In this document: positions 16,645-26,641 of the stretch, in pieces
Layout: every line of letters begins with the position of its first letter
Numbering within the stretch: position 1 is the stretch's first letter
Source of the DNA: Nocardioides sp.
GTDB lineage: Bacteria; Actinomycetota; Actinomycetes; Propionibacteriales; Nocardioidaceae
DNA length: 64,000 bases
Reading direction: 5' to 3'
NCBI GenBank assembly: GCA_002729525.1
Contig: PBYI01000048.1
Location: forward strand, 1-64,000
Translations under genes and position numbers: made by a program
The notes under the pieces: generated by a model
Database searches by the model: none
What the model saw: only the letters and a program-made list of their open reading frames with translations
Told to the model about the DNA's origin: nothing

Positions 16645-17463
16645 CTAGGTGTGCCGGACCGTCATCCCGCCGTCGACCGGGATGACGGCGCCGTTGACGT
16701 ACGACGACGCCGGCAGGCACAGGTTGAGCGTCATCTGGGCGACCTCCTCGGCGCTGCCGTAGCGCCGCATCGGCACCCGCCGCCGCGCGTACGTCGCCTT
16801 GGCCTCCCCGGGGAACCGCTCGGTCATGGCGGTCTCGATCGGGCCCGGGCAGATGCAGTTGACGGTCAGGCCGTCCCGGCCGATCTCGACCGCGAGGCTG
16901 CGGGTGAGCCCGGTGACCCCGGCCTTGCTGGCGGCGTACGCCGCGAGGCTCGCGGTCGCCACGATCGCCTCGGTCGAGGCGATGTTGACCACCCGCCCGG
17001 CCGGCGCCGCCTCGAGGTGGGGCAGCGCGTGCCGGACCAGTCGGGCCTGCGACGTCAGGTTGACCGCCATCGTGCGCTCCCAGCTGGCCTCGAAGTCCTC
17101 CTCGTCGACTCGCGCGCCGTCGACCAGCGAGATGCCGGCGTTGTTGACCAGGATGTCGAGCCGACCGCCCCAGGCCGTGACCTGCTCGACGGCGTCACCG
17201 CACGCCCCGACGCCCCCCAGGTCGGCGACGACCCCGAGCGCTGCGTCGGGCCCGTGGACGTCCGTGATCTCCGCGACGACGTCGCCGACCCGGGCCTCGT
17301 CGAGGTCGACCACGCCGACCCGGACACCCTCGTCGGCGAGCAGGTGGGCAGTCGCCCGGCCCATGCCGCTGGCGGCGCCGGTGACCAGCGCGACCGAGCC
17401 GGCGACGGAGCGGGACAGCGTGGTGAGCCGTGCGCCGCCGGCGGGGGACGCTGTCACCGTCAT
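16645..17463 (-). CDS. SDR-family oxidoreductase
   Basis: 272 residues. Rossmann motif TGAASGMG (about residues 29-36), NNAG, a catalytic Ser in NIASTEA and YAASK. A classical short-chain dehydrogenase with an Asp after the second strand (VVDLD), which favours NAD. It is translationally coupled (ATGA) to the TetR gene upstream on the same strand and so is probably under that regulator. By analogy to LvaD it could interconvert a keto- and hydroxyacyl-CoA, but nothing in the sequence fixes the substrate. Confidence 0.82.
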   Translation of the reverse strand: MTVTASPAGGARLTTLSRSVAGSVALVTGAASGMGRATAHLLADEGVRVGVVDLDEARVGDVVAEITDVHGPDAALGVVADLGGVGACGDAVEQVTAWGGRLDILVNNAGISLVDGARVDEEDFEASWERTMAVNLTSQARLVRHALPHLEAAPAGRVVNIASTEAIVATASLAAYAASKAGVTGLTRSLAVEIGRDGLTVNCICPGPIETAMTERFPGEAKATYARRRVPMRRYGSAEEVAQMTLNLCLPASSYVNGAVIPVDGGMTVRHT

Positions 17464-18164
17464 CGGGCGTCGCCGCGAGCGGCCAGCAGGCGCTGGGTCT
17501 CCTCGGACAGCGGCGCACCGAGAAGTGCGGCCACCATGTCGAGCAGCTGGTGGGTGAAGAGCGGGACGTCGATCGGCGGGCCGACCCGCGCACGTCGACC
17601 GATCTCGATGTGGGCGAAGCGGATGACGGCGAACCGGCGGTGCAGCGGCGGGCCGGTGCTGCCCTCCGGCATCAGCGCCTCGAAGACCGCGGACCAGCGG
17701 TCGAGGGTGTCGAGGTGGTCGTAGATGACCGGTCCGACCGGCTCGGCCGGGTCGATGTTGCGCTGGGTGCGGTTGAGCAGCTCGCCGGCGATCTGGAGGA
17801 ACTCCGGGCCGCCGTCGTCGTCGGTGAGCTTGGCGACGACCGGCTGCACCAGGATCGCCGCGCCGTCGCGCAGGCACAGGTCGTCGCGGCCCTCGATGTG
17901 GTCGAGCAGGGCGGCGCGGCGTACGGCGACGGTGTGCATGTGCTTCTGCACCAGCGCGCGCACCAGCCCGTCGCGGCCGCCGAAGTGGTACTGCAGAGCG
18001 GTGGTGTTGCGCTGGTGCGCCTCGCGGGTGATCTCGCGCAGCGACACCCCGTCGATGCCCTTCTCGGCGAAGAGCCGCTCTGCGGCGCTGATCAGCTCGG
18101 TGGGCGCGTCGGCGCCCTCGCGCCGGGCAGCTGCGCGCGCCGGGGCGCCGGGGGTCGAGGGCAT
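17460..18164 (-). CDS. TetR-family transcriptional regulator
   Basis: 234 residues. An N-terminal helix-turn-helix (about 18-65) with GVSLREITREAHQRN and ALQYHFGGRDGLVRAL, then a long ligand-binding domain. The start at 18164 is supported by TACACT 7 bases upstream (18172-18177, opposite strand), an apparent leaderless promoter, and by the domain beginning soon after; a longer reading to 18263 would run through the promoter region. The gene is divergent from the Liv-transporter operon and overlaps the SDR gene. An inverted repeat at 18186-18200 overlaps its own -35 region, which suggests autoregulation and control of the transporter. Confidence 0.83.
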   Translation of the reverse strand: MPSTPGAPARAAARREGADAPTELISAAERLFAEKGIDGVSLREITREAHQRNTTALQYHFGGRDGLVRALVQKHMHTVAVRRAALLDHIEGRDDLCLRDGAAILVQPVVAKLTDDDGGPEFLQIAGELLNRTQRNIDPAEPVGPVIYDHLDTLDRWSAVFEALMPEGSTGPPLHRRFAVIRFAHIEIGRRARVGPPIDVPLFTHQLLDMVAALLGAPLSEETQRLLAARGDAR

Positions 18165-18185
18165 GCGCGGCAGTGTAAGCCTCAC

Positions 18186-18200
18186 CACATGGTGCATGTG
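18186..18200. promoter_or_regulatory. Inverted repeat, probable TetR operator
   Basis: CACATG-GTG-CATGTG, a perfect 6-base inverted repeat, 22 bases upstream of the TetR start and covering its -35 position. It lies on the TetR side of the divergent promoter of the transporter operon. Confidence 0.5.
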
Positions 18201-18230
18201 AAACCCGATATGGACCTTTTGATCTAGGGC

Positions 18231-18298
18231 TTGTGGCAAGTGACTTAACGTGGTTAGGGTCACACCCGTCCGCCGCTGCGACCTGGGTCACAGGTCGC
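18231..18298 (+). promoter_or_regulatory. Promoter and 5' hairpin of the Liv binding-protein gene
   Basis: TTGTGG (18231-18236), an 18-base spacer holding the palindrome AAGTGACTT (18238-18246), and TAGGGT (18255-18260). Downstream, GCGACCTG-GGTCA-CAGGTCGC (18278-18298) is a perfect 8-pair hairpin or operator in the untranslated leader. Confidence 0.4.
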
Positions 18299-18324
18299 GT
18301 TCACCGTCGAAAGGCCCCCGAACC

Positions 18325-19572
18325 ATGACGCTCCGGCCCACTCGCCCCCGGTCCGCGAAGCCCCGCGCGCTCCAGGCCGTCGCCCTCGCCGCGGCCGCCG
18401 CCCTCACGCTCTCCGCGTGCGGTGGCGGCGACACCGACGAGGCGACCGGCACCGCCGACGCCGACGGCGTCATCACGGTCAAGCTCGGCGTCGTCGGTCC
18501 GATGACCGGCCCCGCCTCGCTCTACTACAAGTACATGGAGCAGGACCTCGAGACGTTCGGCGACACCTTCGAGGACAAGTACGGCGTCCGGTTCGAGCCG
18601 GTCGAGAAGGACGACCAGGCCTCGCCCGAGGAGACCGCCCGCGCGGTCTCGGAGCTCATCAACGAGGACGGCGTCCAGGCGATCCTCGGCCCGCCGCTGT
18701 CGGGCAACTCGCTCCAGGTCGCCGACACGGTGCAGCGCAGCCAGATCCCGTGGCTGCTCGCCGGCCCCAACGCCGACGAGATCATCAACTACGACCAGCA
18801 GCCGAACTGGGCGTTCCAGACCAACTTCACCAACGCCCAGATCATGAACGTCCTCGGCAACATCCTCTGGGCCGACGACGCCAAGGTCGGCATCGTGTTC
18901 TCCGCCGATGGCTTCGGCCAGTCCAACCTCGACAACCTCAAGGCCTGGGCCGAGGACAACGGGTTCGAGCTGAGCGCCGAGGAGACCATCCAGCCCGGCG
19001 CAGCCGACGCCAACGCGATCGTCCAGCGCTTCGAGGACGCCGGCGTCGACTCGGTGTTCATGGGCATCACCCAGGGCGCCGACACCGCCACCGTCACCCG
19101 CGCCATCGAGCAGGCCGGCTACGAGCCGAGCACGATCATGACCACCGGCACGATCCTCACCGACTACAAGGACGTCGCCGAGCCGTCGCAGTGGGAGAAC
19201 GTCCGCATCGTCGACCCGCGCAACTTCCTCGAGGGTGGCGACAAGGAGGTCCTGGACGCGGTCCAGGAGGCGACCGGCGAGGCCCCGGCCATCCCGACGA
19301 ACAACATCTCGACGTACGCGATGCTCGACATCTACGCCCAGGCCGTGCAGGAGGTCGGCGACGCCAACGACAAGGAGGCGGTCCGCCAGGCCATGGAGGA
19401 CATCGAGACCGTCCACATCGGTGAGTCCCTGACCATCGACAGCCCCTACTCCGCCGACGACCACCGTCTCTACACCGACGACCCGGCCGACTGGCTGACC
19501 TACGGCTTCGACGAGAACTTCGACCTGGTGCTCCTCGGCTCGGCCGAGGAGTGCATCGAGAGCGGCTGCTGA
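18325..19572 (+). CDS. Branched-chain-type ABC transporter substrate-binding lipoprotein
   Basis: 415 residues. Signal peptide with a lipobox LSAC, lipidated Cys32, then a type I periplasmic-binding fold (Peripla_BP_6) beginning VKLGVVGPMTGPASLYYKY. The insert YYKYMEQDLETFGDTFEDKYG is longer than in LivJ/LivK, suggesting a bulky ligand rather than leucine; binding proteins of this branch often carry aromatic or alicyclic acids (inference). It is the first gene of a full transporter operon. A perfect hairpin after the stop codon should make its message more abundant than that of the permeases. Confidence 0.87.
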   Translation: MTLRPTRPRSAKPRALQAVALAAAAALTLSACGGGDTDEATGTADADGVITVKLGVVGPMTGPASLYYKYMEQDLETFGDTFEDKYGVRFEPVEKDDQASPEETARAVSELINEDGVQAILGPPLSGNSLQVADTVQRSQIPWLLAGPNADEIINYDQQPNWAFQTNFTNAQIMNVLGNILWADDAKVGIVFSADGFGQSNLDNLKAWAEDNGFELSAEETIQPGAADANAIVQRFEDAGVDSVFMGITQGADTATVTRAIEQAGYEPSTIMTTGTILTDYKDVAEPSQWENVRIVDPRNFLEGGDKEVLDAVQEATGEAPAIPTNNISTYAMLDIYAQAVQEVGDANDKEAVRQAMEDIETVHIGESLTIDSPYSADDHRLYTDDPADWLTYGFDENFDLVLLGSAEECIESGC

Positions 19573-19589
19573 GGCGCTCACCCGTACCC

Positions 19590-19627
19590 GCCCGCCGGCC
19601 GGGGCCACCGTGCCCCGGCCGGCGGGC
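19590..19627 (+). terminator. Strong hairpin between binding protein and permease genes
   Basis: A perfect 16-base stem (GCCCGCCGGCCGGGGC and its complement) with a 6-base loop. Placed after the binding-protein gene inside the operon, it is likely a partial terminator or a 3' stabilising hairpin. Confidence 0.65.
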
Positions 19628-19677
19628 AGTCCCACTGACCGGGCCCGCCCGGTCACCACCGATCCCCGGAGGACGAC

Positions 19678-20543
19678 GTGGAACCCGTCATCATCGGACT
19701 GGTGCTGGGAGGGATGTACGCCCTCCTCGCGCAGTCGTTCGTGCTCACCTTCGTGACCACCCGCACCCTCAACTTCGCCGTCGGCGAGTTCGTCGCCGTC
19801 GGCGCCTTCGCGACCCTCGCGGTCGCCTCGTGGGGCTGGCTCCCCACCGTCGGCAAGATCGCAATCGGCGTGCTCGCCGCTGCCCTGCTCGGCGCGCTGG
19901 TCTACCGCTTCCTGGTGCTGCCGTTCACCACCCAGGGCGAGCACGACGTCCGCTGGCTGCTGTCGACCGTCGCGGTCTCCTTCGTCCTGCTCAACCTGAT
20001 GAACAACGTCGAGGGCCCGTCGCCGCAGCGCAGCGAGACCGCCAAGCTCGACGGCGCGGTCGACCTGCTCGGCGTCGGAGTCAGCAAGCAGCAGCTGCTG
20101 CTCGCTGCCCTCGCCCTGGTGATCTCGCTCGGCCTGATCGCCGTCACCCAGCGCACCTCGATCGGCCTGGTGATGCGCGCGGTGTCCCAGGACCCCGACA
20201 CCACGTCGCTGATGGGCGTCTCGCCCCGCGTGGTCGGCATGGGCTCCTACGCCGTCGCGATGGGTCTCGCCGGCCTCGCCGGCATCCTGTACGCCGCCAA
20301 CGTCGGCGCCTCGCCGGTCATGGGCGAGCCGCTGCTGGTGGCCTCGATCGCCGTCGCGATCGTCGGTGGGCTCGGGTCCCTGTGGGGCCCGCTGGTCGGG
20401 GGCGCGCTGTACGGCGTGCTCAGCCAGGTCGCCAGCTACCAGTGGGGCGCGGTCTGGGGCGAGACGGCCGGTCTGCTGCTCGTCATCGCCGTCTTGGTGT
20501 GGAAGCCCGAGGGACTCCTCGGCCGTCGTGCGGAGGTCAAGCT

Positions 20544-20547
<4 letters not shown>
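19678..20547 (+). CDS. livH: Branched-chain-type ABC transporter permease, LivH-like
   Basis: 289 residues with about eight hydrophobic segments; conserved LNFAVGEF near the N-terminus (LivH proteins have a similar N-F-A-x-G-E/M segment) and the permease-ATPase contact region GLAGLAGILYAANVG. It forms half of the membrane channel with the LivM part of the next protein. GTG start with GGAGG 6 bases upstream; the stop overlaps the next start by 4 bases. Confidence 0.87.
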
Positions 20548-22615
<2,068 letters not shown>

Positions 22616-22619
<4 letters not shown>

Positions 22620-23329
22620 GCCTCGTCGTCGAGAAGGCAGAGTCCGGCTACGACCGCAACCCGATCCTCACCGGCGTGAGCGTGCGGGTCGACCCCGGCG
22701 AGCTCGTCGCCGTCGTCGGCTCCAACGGGGCCGGCAAGACGACCCTCGTGCGCACCATCGTCGGCCAGCTCGCGCTGCGGTCCGGCTCGGTCACGCTGGA
22801 GGGCGCCGACGTCTCCTCGCTCGCCACGCACAAGCGGGCCAAGCAGGGCCTGATGATGGTGCCCGAGGGGCGCAAGCTCTTCCCCCGCCTGACCGTCGGG
22901 GAGAACATCGCCCTCGGTCGCCGCGCGGCCGGCAAGCGGGCGACGGGGGAGGACCCCGTCGAGGCGCTGCTCGAGGCCTTCCCGGTCGTCAAGGAGCGGT
23001 GGGGGCAGCAGGCCAGCCTGCTCTCCGGCGGCGAGCAGCAGATGGTCGCGCTGACGCGCGCCGTCGCCGCGCGGCCGTCGTACCTGCTCCTCGACGAGCC
23101 GTCCCTCGGTCTCAGCCCCCTCAAGACCCTCGACGTGTTCCGGCTGATCGAGCTCATCCGCGAGCGCACCGGCGCGGGCGTCCTGCTCGTCGAGCAGATG
23201 GCCGACCAGGCCCTCGCCGCCGCCGACCGCGCCTACGTGCTCGAGCACGGGCGGATCTCCATGGAGGGCGACGCGGCCGAGCTGCGCGCCTCCGACGAGG
23301 TGCGCCGGGCCTACCTCGGCGCCGCCTGA
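22616..23329 (+). CDS. livF: Branched-chain-type ABC transporter ATPase, LivF-like
   Basis: 237 residues. Walker A GSNGAGKTT, signature LLSGGEQQMVAL, Walker B YLLLDEPSLGLSP and the switch histidine region replaced by VEQM, as usual in LivF. MMVPEGRKLFPRLTVGENI is diagnostic for LivF. Last gene of the transporter operon (binding protein, LivH, LivM-LivG, LivF); an acyl-CoA dehydrogenase gene starts 37 bases later and may be co-transcribed. Confidence 0.9.
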
Positions 23330-23366
23330 CCCGGCCTCCCGGCGAACCCAACGAAGGAGAACACCG

Positions 23367-24638
23367 ATGTTCGACCCGACCCCGCGAGGCGCTGAGCTCC
23401 TCGAGGCGATGACCGCCTTCCTGGAGGAGCAGGTCTACCCGAACGAGGCGCTGTACGAGGCCCAGGAGCGCGAGGTCCACGAGACCCGCACCCAGCCGCC
23501 CGTGCTGGAGGACCTCAAGAAGGAGGCCCGCGCCCGCGGGCTGTGGAACCTCTTCCTCCCGCACGCCGAGCCCGGCCACGAGCCACTGTCCAACCTCGAC
23601 TACGCCCGCATCGCCGAGCTCAGCGGACGCTCGCTCTTCCTGGCCCCCGAGGCCATGAACTGCAGCGCCCCCGACACCGGCAACATGGAGCTGCTCTCGA
23701 TGTTCGGGACGCCGGCCCAGAAGGAGCAGTGGCTCGGCCCGCTCATGGACGGCGCCATCCGGTCGTCGTACGTCATGACCGAGCCGCTGGTCGCCTCCAG
23801 CGACGCCAGCAACATCGAGACCACGATCGAGCGCGACGGCGACGAGTGGGTCGTCAACGGACGCAAGTGGTGGATCTCCGGCGCCCACCGCGACGCCTGC
23901 AAGCTGCTCATCGTGATGGGCGTCACCGACCCCGAGGGTGACGCGCCGCGGCACTCGCGCCACTCGATGGTGCTGGTCCCGATCGACGCGCCGGGCGTGA
24001 CGATCGAGCGCGACCTGACCGTCCTCGGCTACAACCCGTTCGACAGCCACGTCGAGATGACCTTCGACGACGTCCGGGTGCCGGCCGACCACGTGCTCGG
24101 CGACCCGGGGGCCGGCTTCGCGATGTCGCAGGCCCGGCTCGGCCCGGGGCGCATCCACCACTGCATGCGGATGATCGGCGCCGCCGAGCGCGCCCTGGAG
24201 CTGTTGATCGCACGTGCCCAGGTGCGCTCGACGTTCGGCAAGCCGCTCATCGACCGCGGCGTCGTGAAGGAGTGGATCGCCGACTCCCGCATCGAGATCG
24301 ACCAGGCGCGGCTCTACACCCTCTACACCGCGCACCTCATGGACACCGTCGGCAACCGCGCCGCGGCCAGCGAGATCTCCGGCATCAAGGTCGCCGTGCC
24401 CAACATGGCCTCCCGGGTGCTCGACCGCGCCATCCAGGCCTTCGGCGGCGGCGGCCTCAGCCAGGACTACGTGCTCGCCAAGCTGTACGCCGAGACCCGC
24501 ATCGTGCGGATGGCCGACGGTCCCGACGAGGTGCACCGGCGTGCCGTCGCCCGCACCGAGGTCAAGCGCTTCACCGACGCGACGACGCCCGCACCGCACG
24601 GCGTCGCCGCCCACCTCGCGCACGTGGGTCGGCTCTGA
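23367..24638 (+). CDS. Acyl-CoA dehydrogenase, ACAD10/11-like
   Basis: 423 residues. It closely follows the dehydrogenase domain of human ACAD11: MTEPLVASSDASNIETTI, NGRKWWISGAHRDACK, SRHSMVLVPIDAPGV, ARLGPGRIHHCMRMIGAAER and ADGPDEVHRRAVAR all have near-identical counterparts there. ACAD10/11 carry an additional kinase domain and handle 4-hydroxyacyl-CoAs; here the kinase would be a separate protein, for which 11978, 14408 and 30428 are candidates (inference). An AAGGAG ribosome-binding site precedes the ATG. It directly follows the Liv transporter operon, suggesting that the imported acid is its precursor. Confidence 0.85.
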   Translation: MFDPTPRGAELLEAMTAFLEEQVYPNEALYEAQEREVHETRTQPPVLEDLKKEARARGLWNLFLPHAEPGHEPLSNLDYARIAELSGRSLFLAPEAMNCSAPDTGNMELLSMFGTPAQKEQWLGPLMDGAIRSSYVMTEPLVASSDASNIETTIERDGDEWVVNGRKWWISGAHRDACKLLIVMGVTDPEGDAPRHSRHSMVLVPIDAPGVTIERDLTVLGYNPFDSHVEMTFDDVRVPADHVLGDPGAGFAMSQARLGPGRIHHCMRMIGAAERALELLIARAQVRSTFGKPLIDRGVVKEWIADSRIEIDQARLYTLYTAHLMDTVGNRAAASEISGIKVAVPNMASRVLDRAIQAFGGGGLSQDYVLAKLYAETRIVRMADGPDEVHRRAVARTEVKRFTDATTPAPHGVAAHLAHVGRL

Positions 24639-24653
24639 CCCTGGCTGCGTGAG

Positions 24654-24696
24654 CGAGCCGGGAGGCGGCCTGTGGTGGTGCCCGCCTCCCGGCTCG
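24654..24696. terminator. Bidirectional hairpin between convergent genes
   Basis: A perfect 15-base stem, CGAGCCGGGAGGCGG and its complement, with a 13-base loop, between the dehydrogenase stop and the stop of the convergent SDR gene. Confidence 0.7.
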
Positions 24697-24714
24697 TGGT
24701 GTCTCCCGGGTGCG

Positions 24715-25482
24715 TCAGGCCCAGCCGCCGTCGACCCGCAGGCACGCCCCGGTCGTGTACGACGACGCCGACGTCGCGAGGTACAGCACCGTGCCGACCA
24801 CCTCGTGCGGCTGCGCGCACCGACCGAGCGCGATCTTCGGCTCCATCTCCTCCTGGAGCCCCTCGGGCCAGTTGTCGGAGATGTCGGTCAGGAACGCCCC
24901 GGCCTGGATCGTGTTGACCCGCACCTTCGGGCCGTAGGCCCGGGCGAAGCCCTCGGTGAGGACGTGCAGCCCGGCCTTGGCGGCGGCGTACGGGAGCGCG
25001 TGCGGCTGCGGTCGGATCGCCTCGATCGACCCGATGCTGATGATCGAGCCGCCGTCGCCGGCGGCCATCCGCTCGCCGATGACGGCGGTCAGCCGGAACG
25101 GCCCGCGCAGGTTGACTGCGACGACCTTGTCGAACAGCGACTCCGAGACCTCCGAGAGGCTCGGGTAGAGCGGCGACAGGCCGGCGTTGTTGACCAGCAC
25201 GTCGACGGTGCCGAGCTCGGCGTACACGGTCTCGACGAGGCGGTCGCAGTCGTCCCAGGAGCTGACGTTGAAGCCGACCGGGAGCGCGCGGACGCCGTAC
25301 GTCTCGGCCACCTCGGTGGCGACGGCCTCGCAGTTCTCGAGCTTGCGGCTGGCGACGACGACGTGCGCGCCGCGCGCGGCGAAGGCGTGCACCATCTCCT
25401 TGCCCATGCCGCGGCTGCCGCCGGTGACGACGACGACCTTCCCGGCGAGCTCGTCGGGGGCGGGGGTCTGCGGGGTGGTCAC
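24715..25482 (-). CDS. SDR-family oxidoreductase
   Basis: 255 residues. TGGSRGMG nucleotide motif (about 20-27), an Arg after the second strand (VVASRKLE) that favours NADP(H), NNAGLS, ISIGSIEA and PYAAAK as the Ser-Tyr-Lys set. The C-terminal TGACLRVDGGWA is the normal SDR end. GTG start. It follows the LLM oxidoreductase gene on the same strand (50-base gap) and is probably co-transcribed with it from the family A operator region. Substrate unknown. Confidence 0.82.
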   Translation of the reverse strand: MTTPQTPAPDELAGKVVVVTGGSRGMGKEMVHAFAARGAHVVVASRKLENCEAVATEVAETYGVRALPVGFNVSSWDDCDRLVETVYAELGTVDVLVNNAGLSPLYPSLSEVSESLFDKVVAVNLRGPFRLTAVIGERMAAGDGGSIISIGSIEAIRPQPHALPYAAAKAGLHVLTEGFARAYGPKVRVNTIQAGAFLTDISDNWPEGLQEEMEPKIALGRCAQPHEVVGTVLYLATSASSYTTGACLRVDGGWA

Positions 25483-25532
25483 GGTCGGTCTCCTCTGGTC
25501 GGGCGGGTCGGGGCGGGTCGGTGGGTGAGCGG

Positions 25533-26510
25533 TCAGCGGGGCGCGAGGTCGCGGCAGGCCTGGACGGGGTCGACGCCGGGCACCGGCAGCAGCATCGTGA
25601 CGGGCACGGTGACGCCGTGCTCGACGTACGCCGCCAGGCCCTCGCGGATCCGCTCGGGCGGGCCGTGGAGCACGAGGGCGTCGACGACGTGGTCGGGCAC
25701 GGCCGCCAGCGCTCCGCGGCGGTCGCCGGCGTCCCAGGCCGCCCACATCGGCGCCAGCTCGTCGCGGCCGAGCCAGGCGTGGAAGGCGCGGTAGACCGGC
25801 ACGTTGAGGTACGTCGTGATGAGGCGCCGGGCGATGCCCCGGGCCACGTCGGCGTCGTCGGTGGGCGCGACGAGCACCCGGCAGACGACGTCGCGCGGGC
25901 CGTGCGCGGTGACGGCGGGCGCGACGGTGCCGACGTCCTCGGCGGTCAGCCAGTTGAGGGCGACGCCGTCGGACTCGGAGCCGGCGAGGTCGAGCATCTT
26001 GCCGCGCAGCGCGGCCAGCACGATCCGTGGCGGCTCCGGCGGCACCGACCCGAGGCGCACGCCGCGCACGGAGAAGGTGTCGTACTGCTCCTCGACCCGC
26101 TCGCCGGTGAGTGCGGCGCGCAGGAACCGCACGACGTCGCGGCTGCGCGACAGCGGCTTGGCGAACTCCAGGCCGTTCCACTGCTCGACGAGCACGTCGG
26201 AGGAGGCGCCGAGGCCGAGGGTGACCCGGCCGGGGGCGAGCCCGGCCAGGGTGGCGGCGGTCTGGGCGAGCAGCGCCGGGCCGCGGGTGAAGACCGAGGC
26301 GATCGCGATGCCGAGGTGCGCCTCGCGGGTGACGGCGGCGGCGACCGCGAGCGGGGTGATCCCGTCGGTGCCCATGCCCTCGGCGGTCCACAGGTCGGTG
26401 CAGCCGAGGTCCTCGAGCTCGCGGCAGACGTCGGCCAGTCGGGTGAGGGGCACGCCCTCGAGCGGGATGGTGGTGCCCCAGCGGGGCCGGTCGTCAGGGA
26501 CCTGCGGCAC
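25533..26510 (-). CDS. LLM-class (luciferase-like) flavin/F420-dependent oxidoreductase
   Basis: 325 residues, a bacterial-luciferase-like TIM barrel: LGCTDLWTAEGMGTDG near the N-terminus, HLGIAIASVFTRGPALLAQTAATLAGLAPGR split over strands 3-4, and GLGASSDVLVEQWNG. The type is close to F420-dependent LLM proteins of actinobacteria, common in catabolic clusters; substrate unknown. The GTG at 26510 is preferred because GGAGG lies 4 bases before it; the ATG at 26543 has no ribosome-binding site and would sit 3 bases from the family A operator. First gene of a two-gene unit with the SDR. Confidence 0.78.
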   Translation of the reverse strand: MPQVPDDRPRWGTTIPLEGVPLTRLADVCRELEDLGCTDLWTAEGMGTDGITPLAVAAAVTREAHLGIAIASVFTRGPALLAQTAATLAGLAPGRVTLGLGASSDVLVEQWNGLEFAKPLSRSRDVVRFLRAALTGERVEEQYDTFSVRGVRLGSVPPEPPRIVLAALRGKMLDLAGSESDGVALNWLTAEDVGTVAPAVTAHGPRDVVCRVLVAPTDDADVARGIARRLITTYLNVPVYRAFHAWLGRDELAPMWAAWDAGDRRGALAAVPDHVVDALVLHGPPERIREGLAAYVEHGVTVPVTMLLPVPGVDPVQACRDLAPR

Positions 26511-26546
26511 GTCGCCTCCGTCGCGTCGCTGAGACAGTTGCATTAA

Positions 26547-26564
26547 ACCGAACGATCGCTAGGC
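26547..26564. promoter_or_regulatory. Palindromic operator, family A, copy 3
   Basis: ACCGAACGATCGCTAGGC, 15 of 18 bases of the consensus, between the divergent LLM oxidoreductase (26510) and acyl-CoA synthetase (26642) genes. Confidence 0.6.
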
Positions 26565-26641
26565 TAGGTGACCTGCGCCACGTCCGCAACGTCGCCGACG
26601 CCCGGGCCACCGGGGACCCGTCGGAGGAGGAGAACCGACCC

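Noticed and set aside
26511-26543. ATG start for the LLM oxidoreductase at 26543
   Set aside because: No ribosome-binding site, only 3 bases from an operator; the GTG at 26510 has GGAGG 4 bases upstream.
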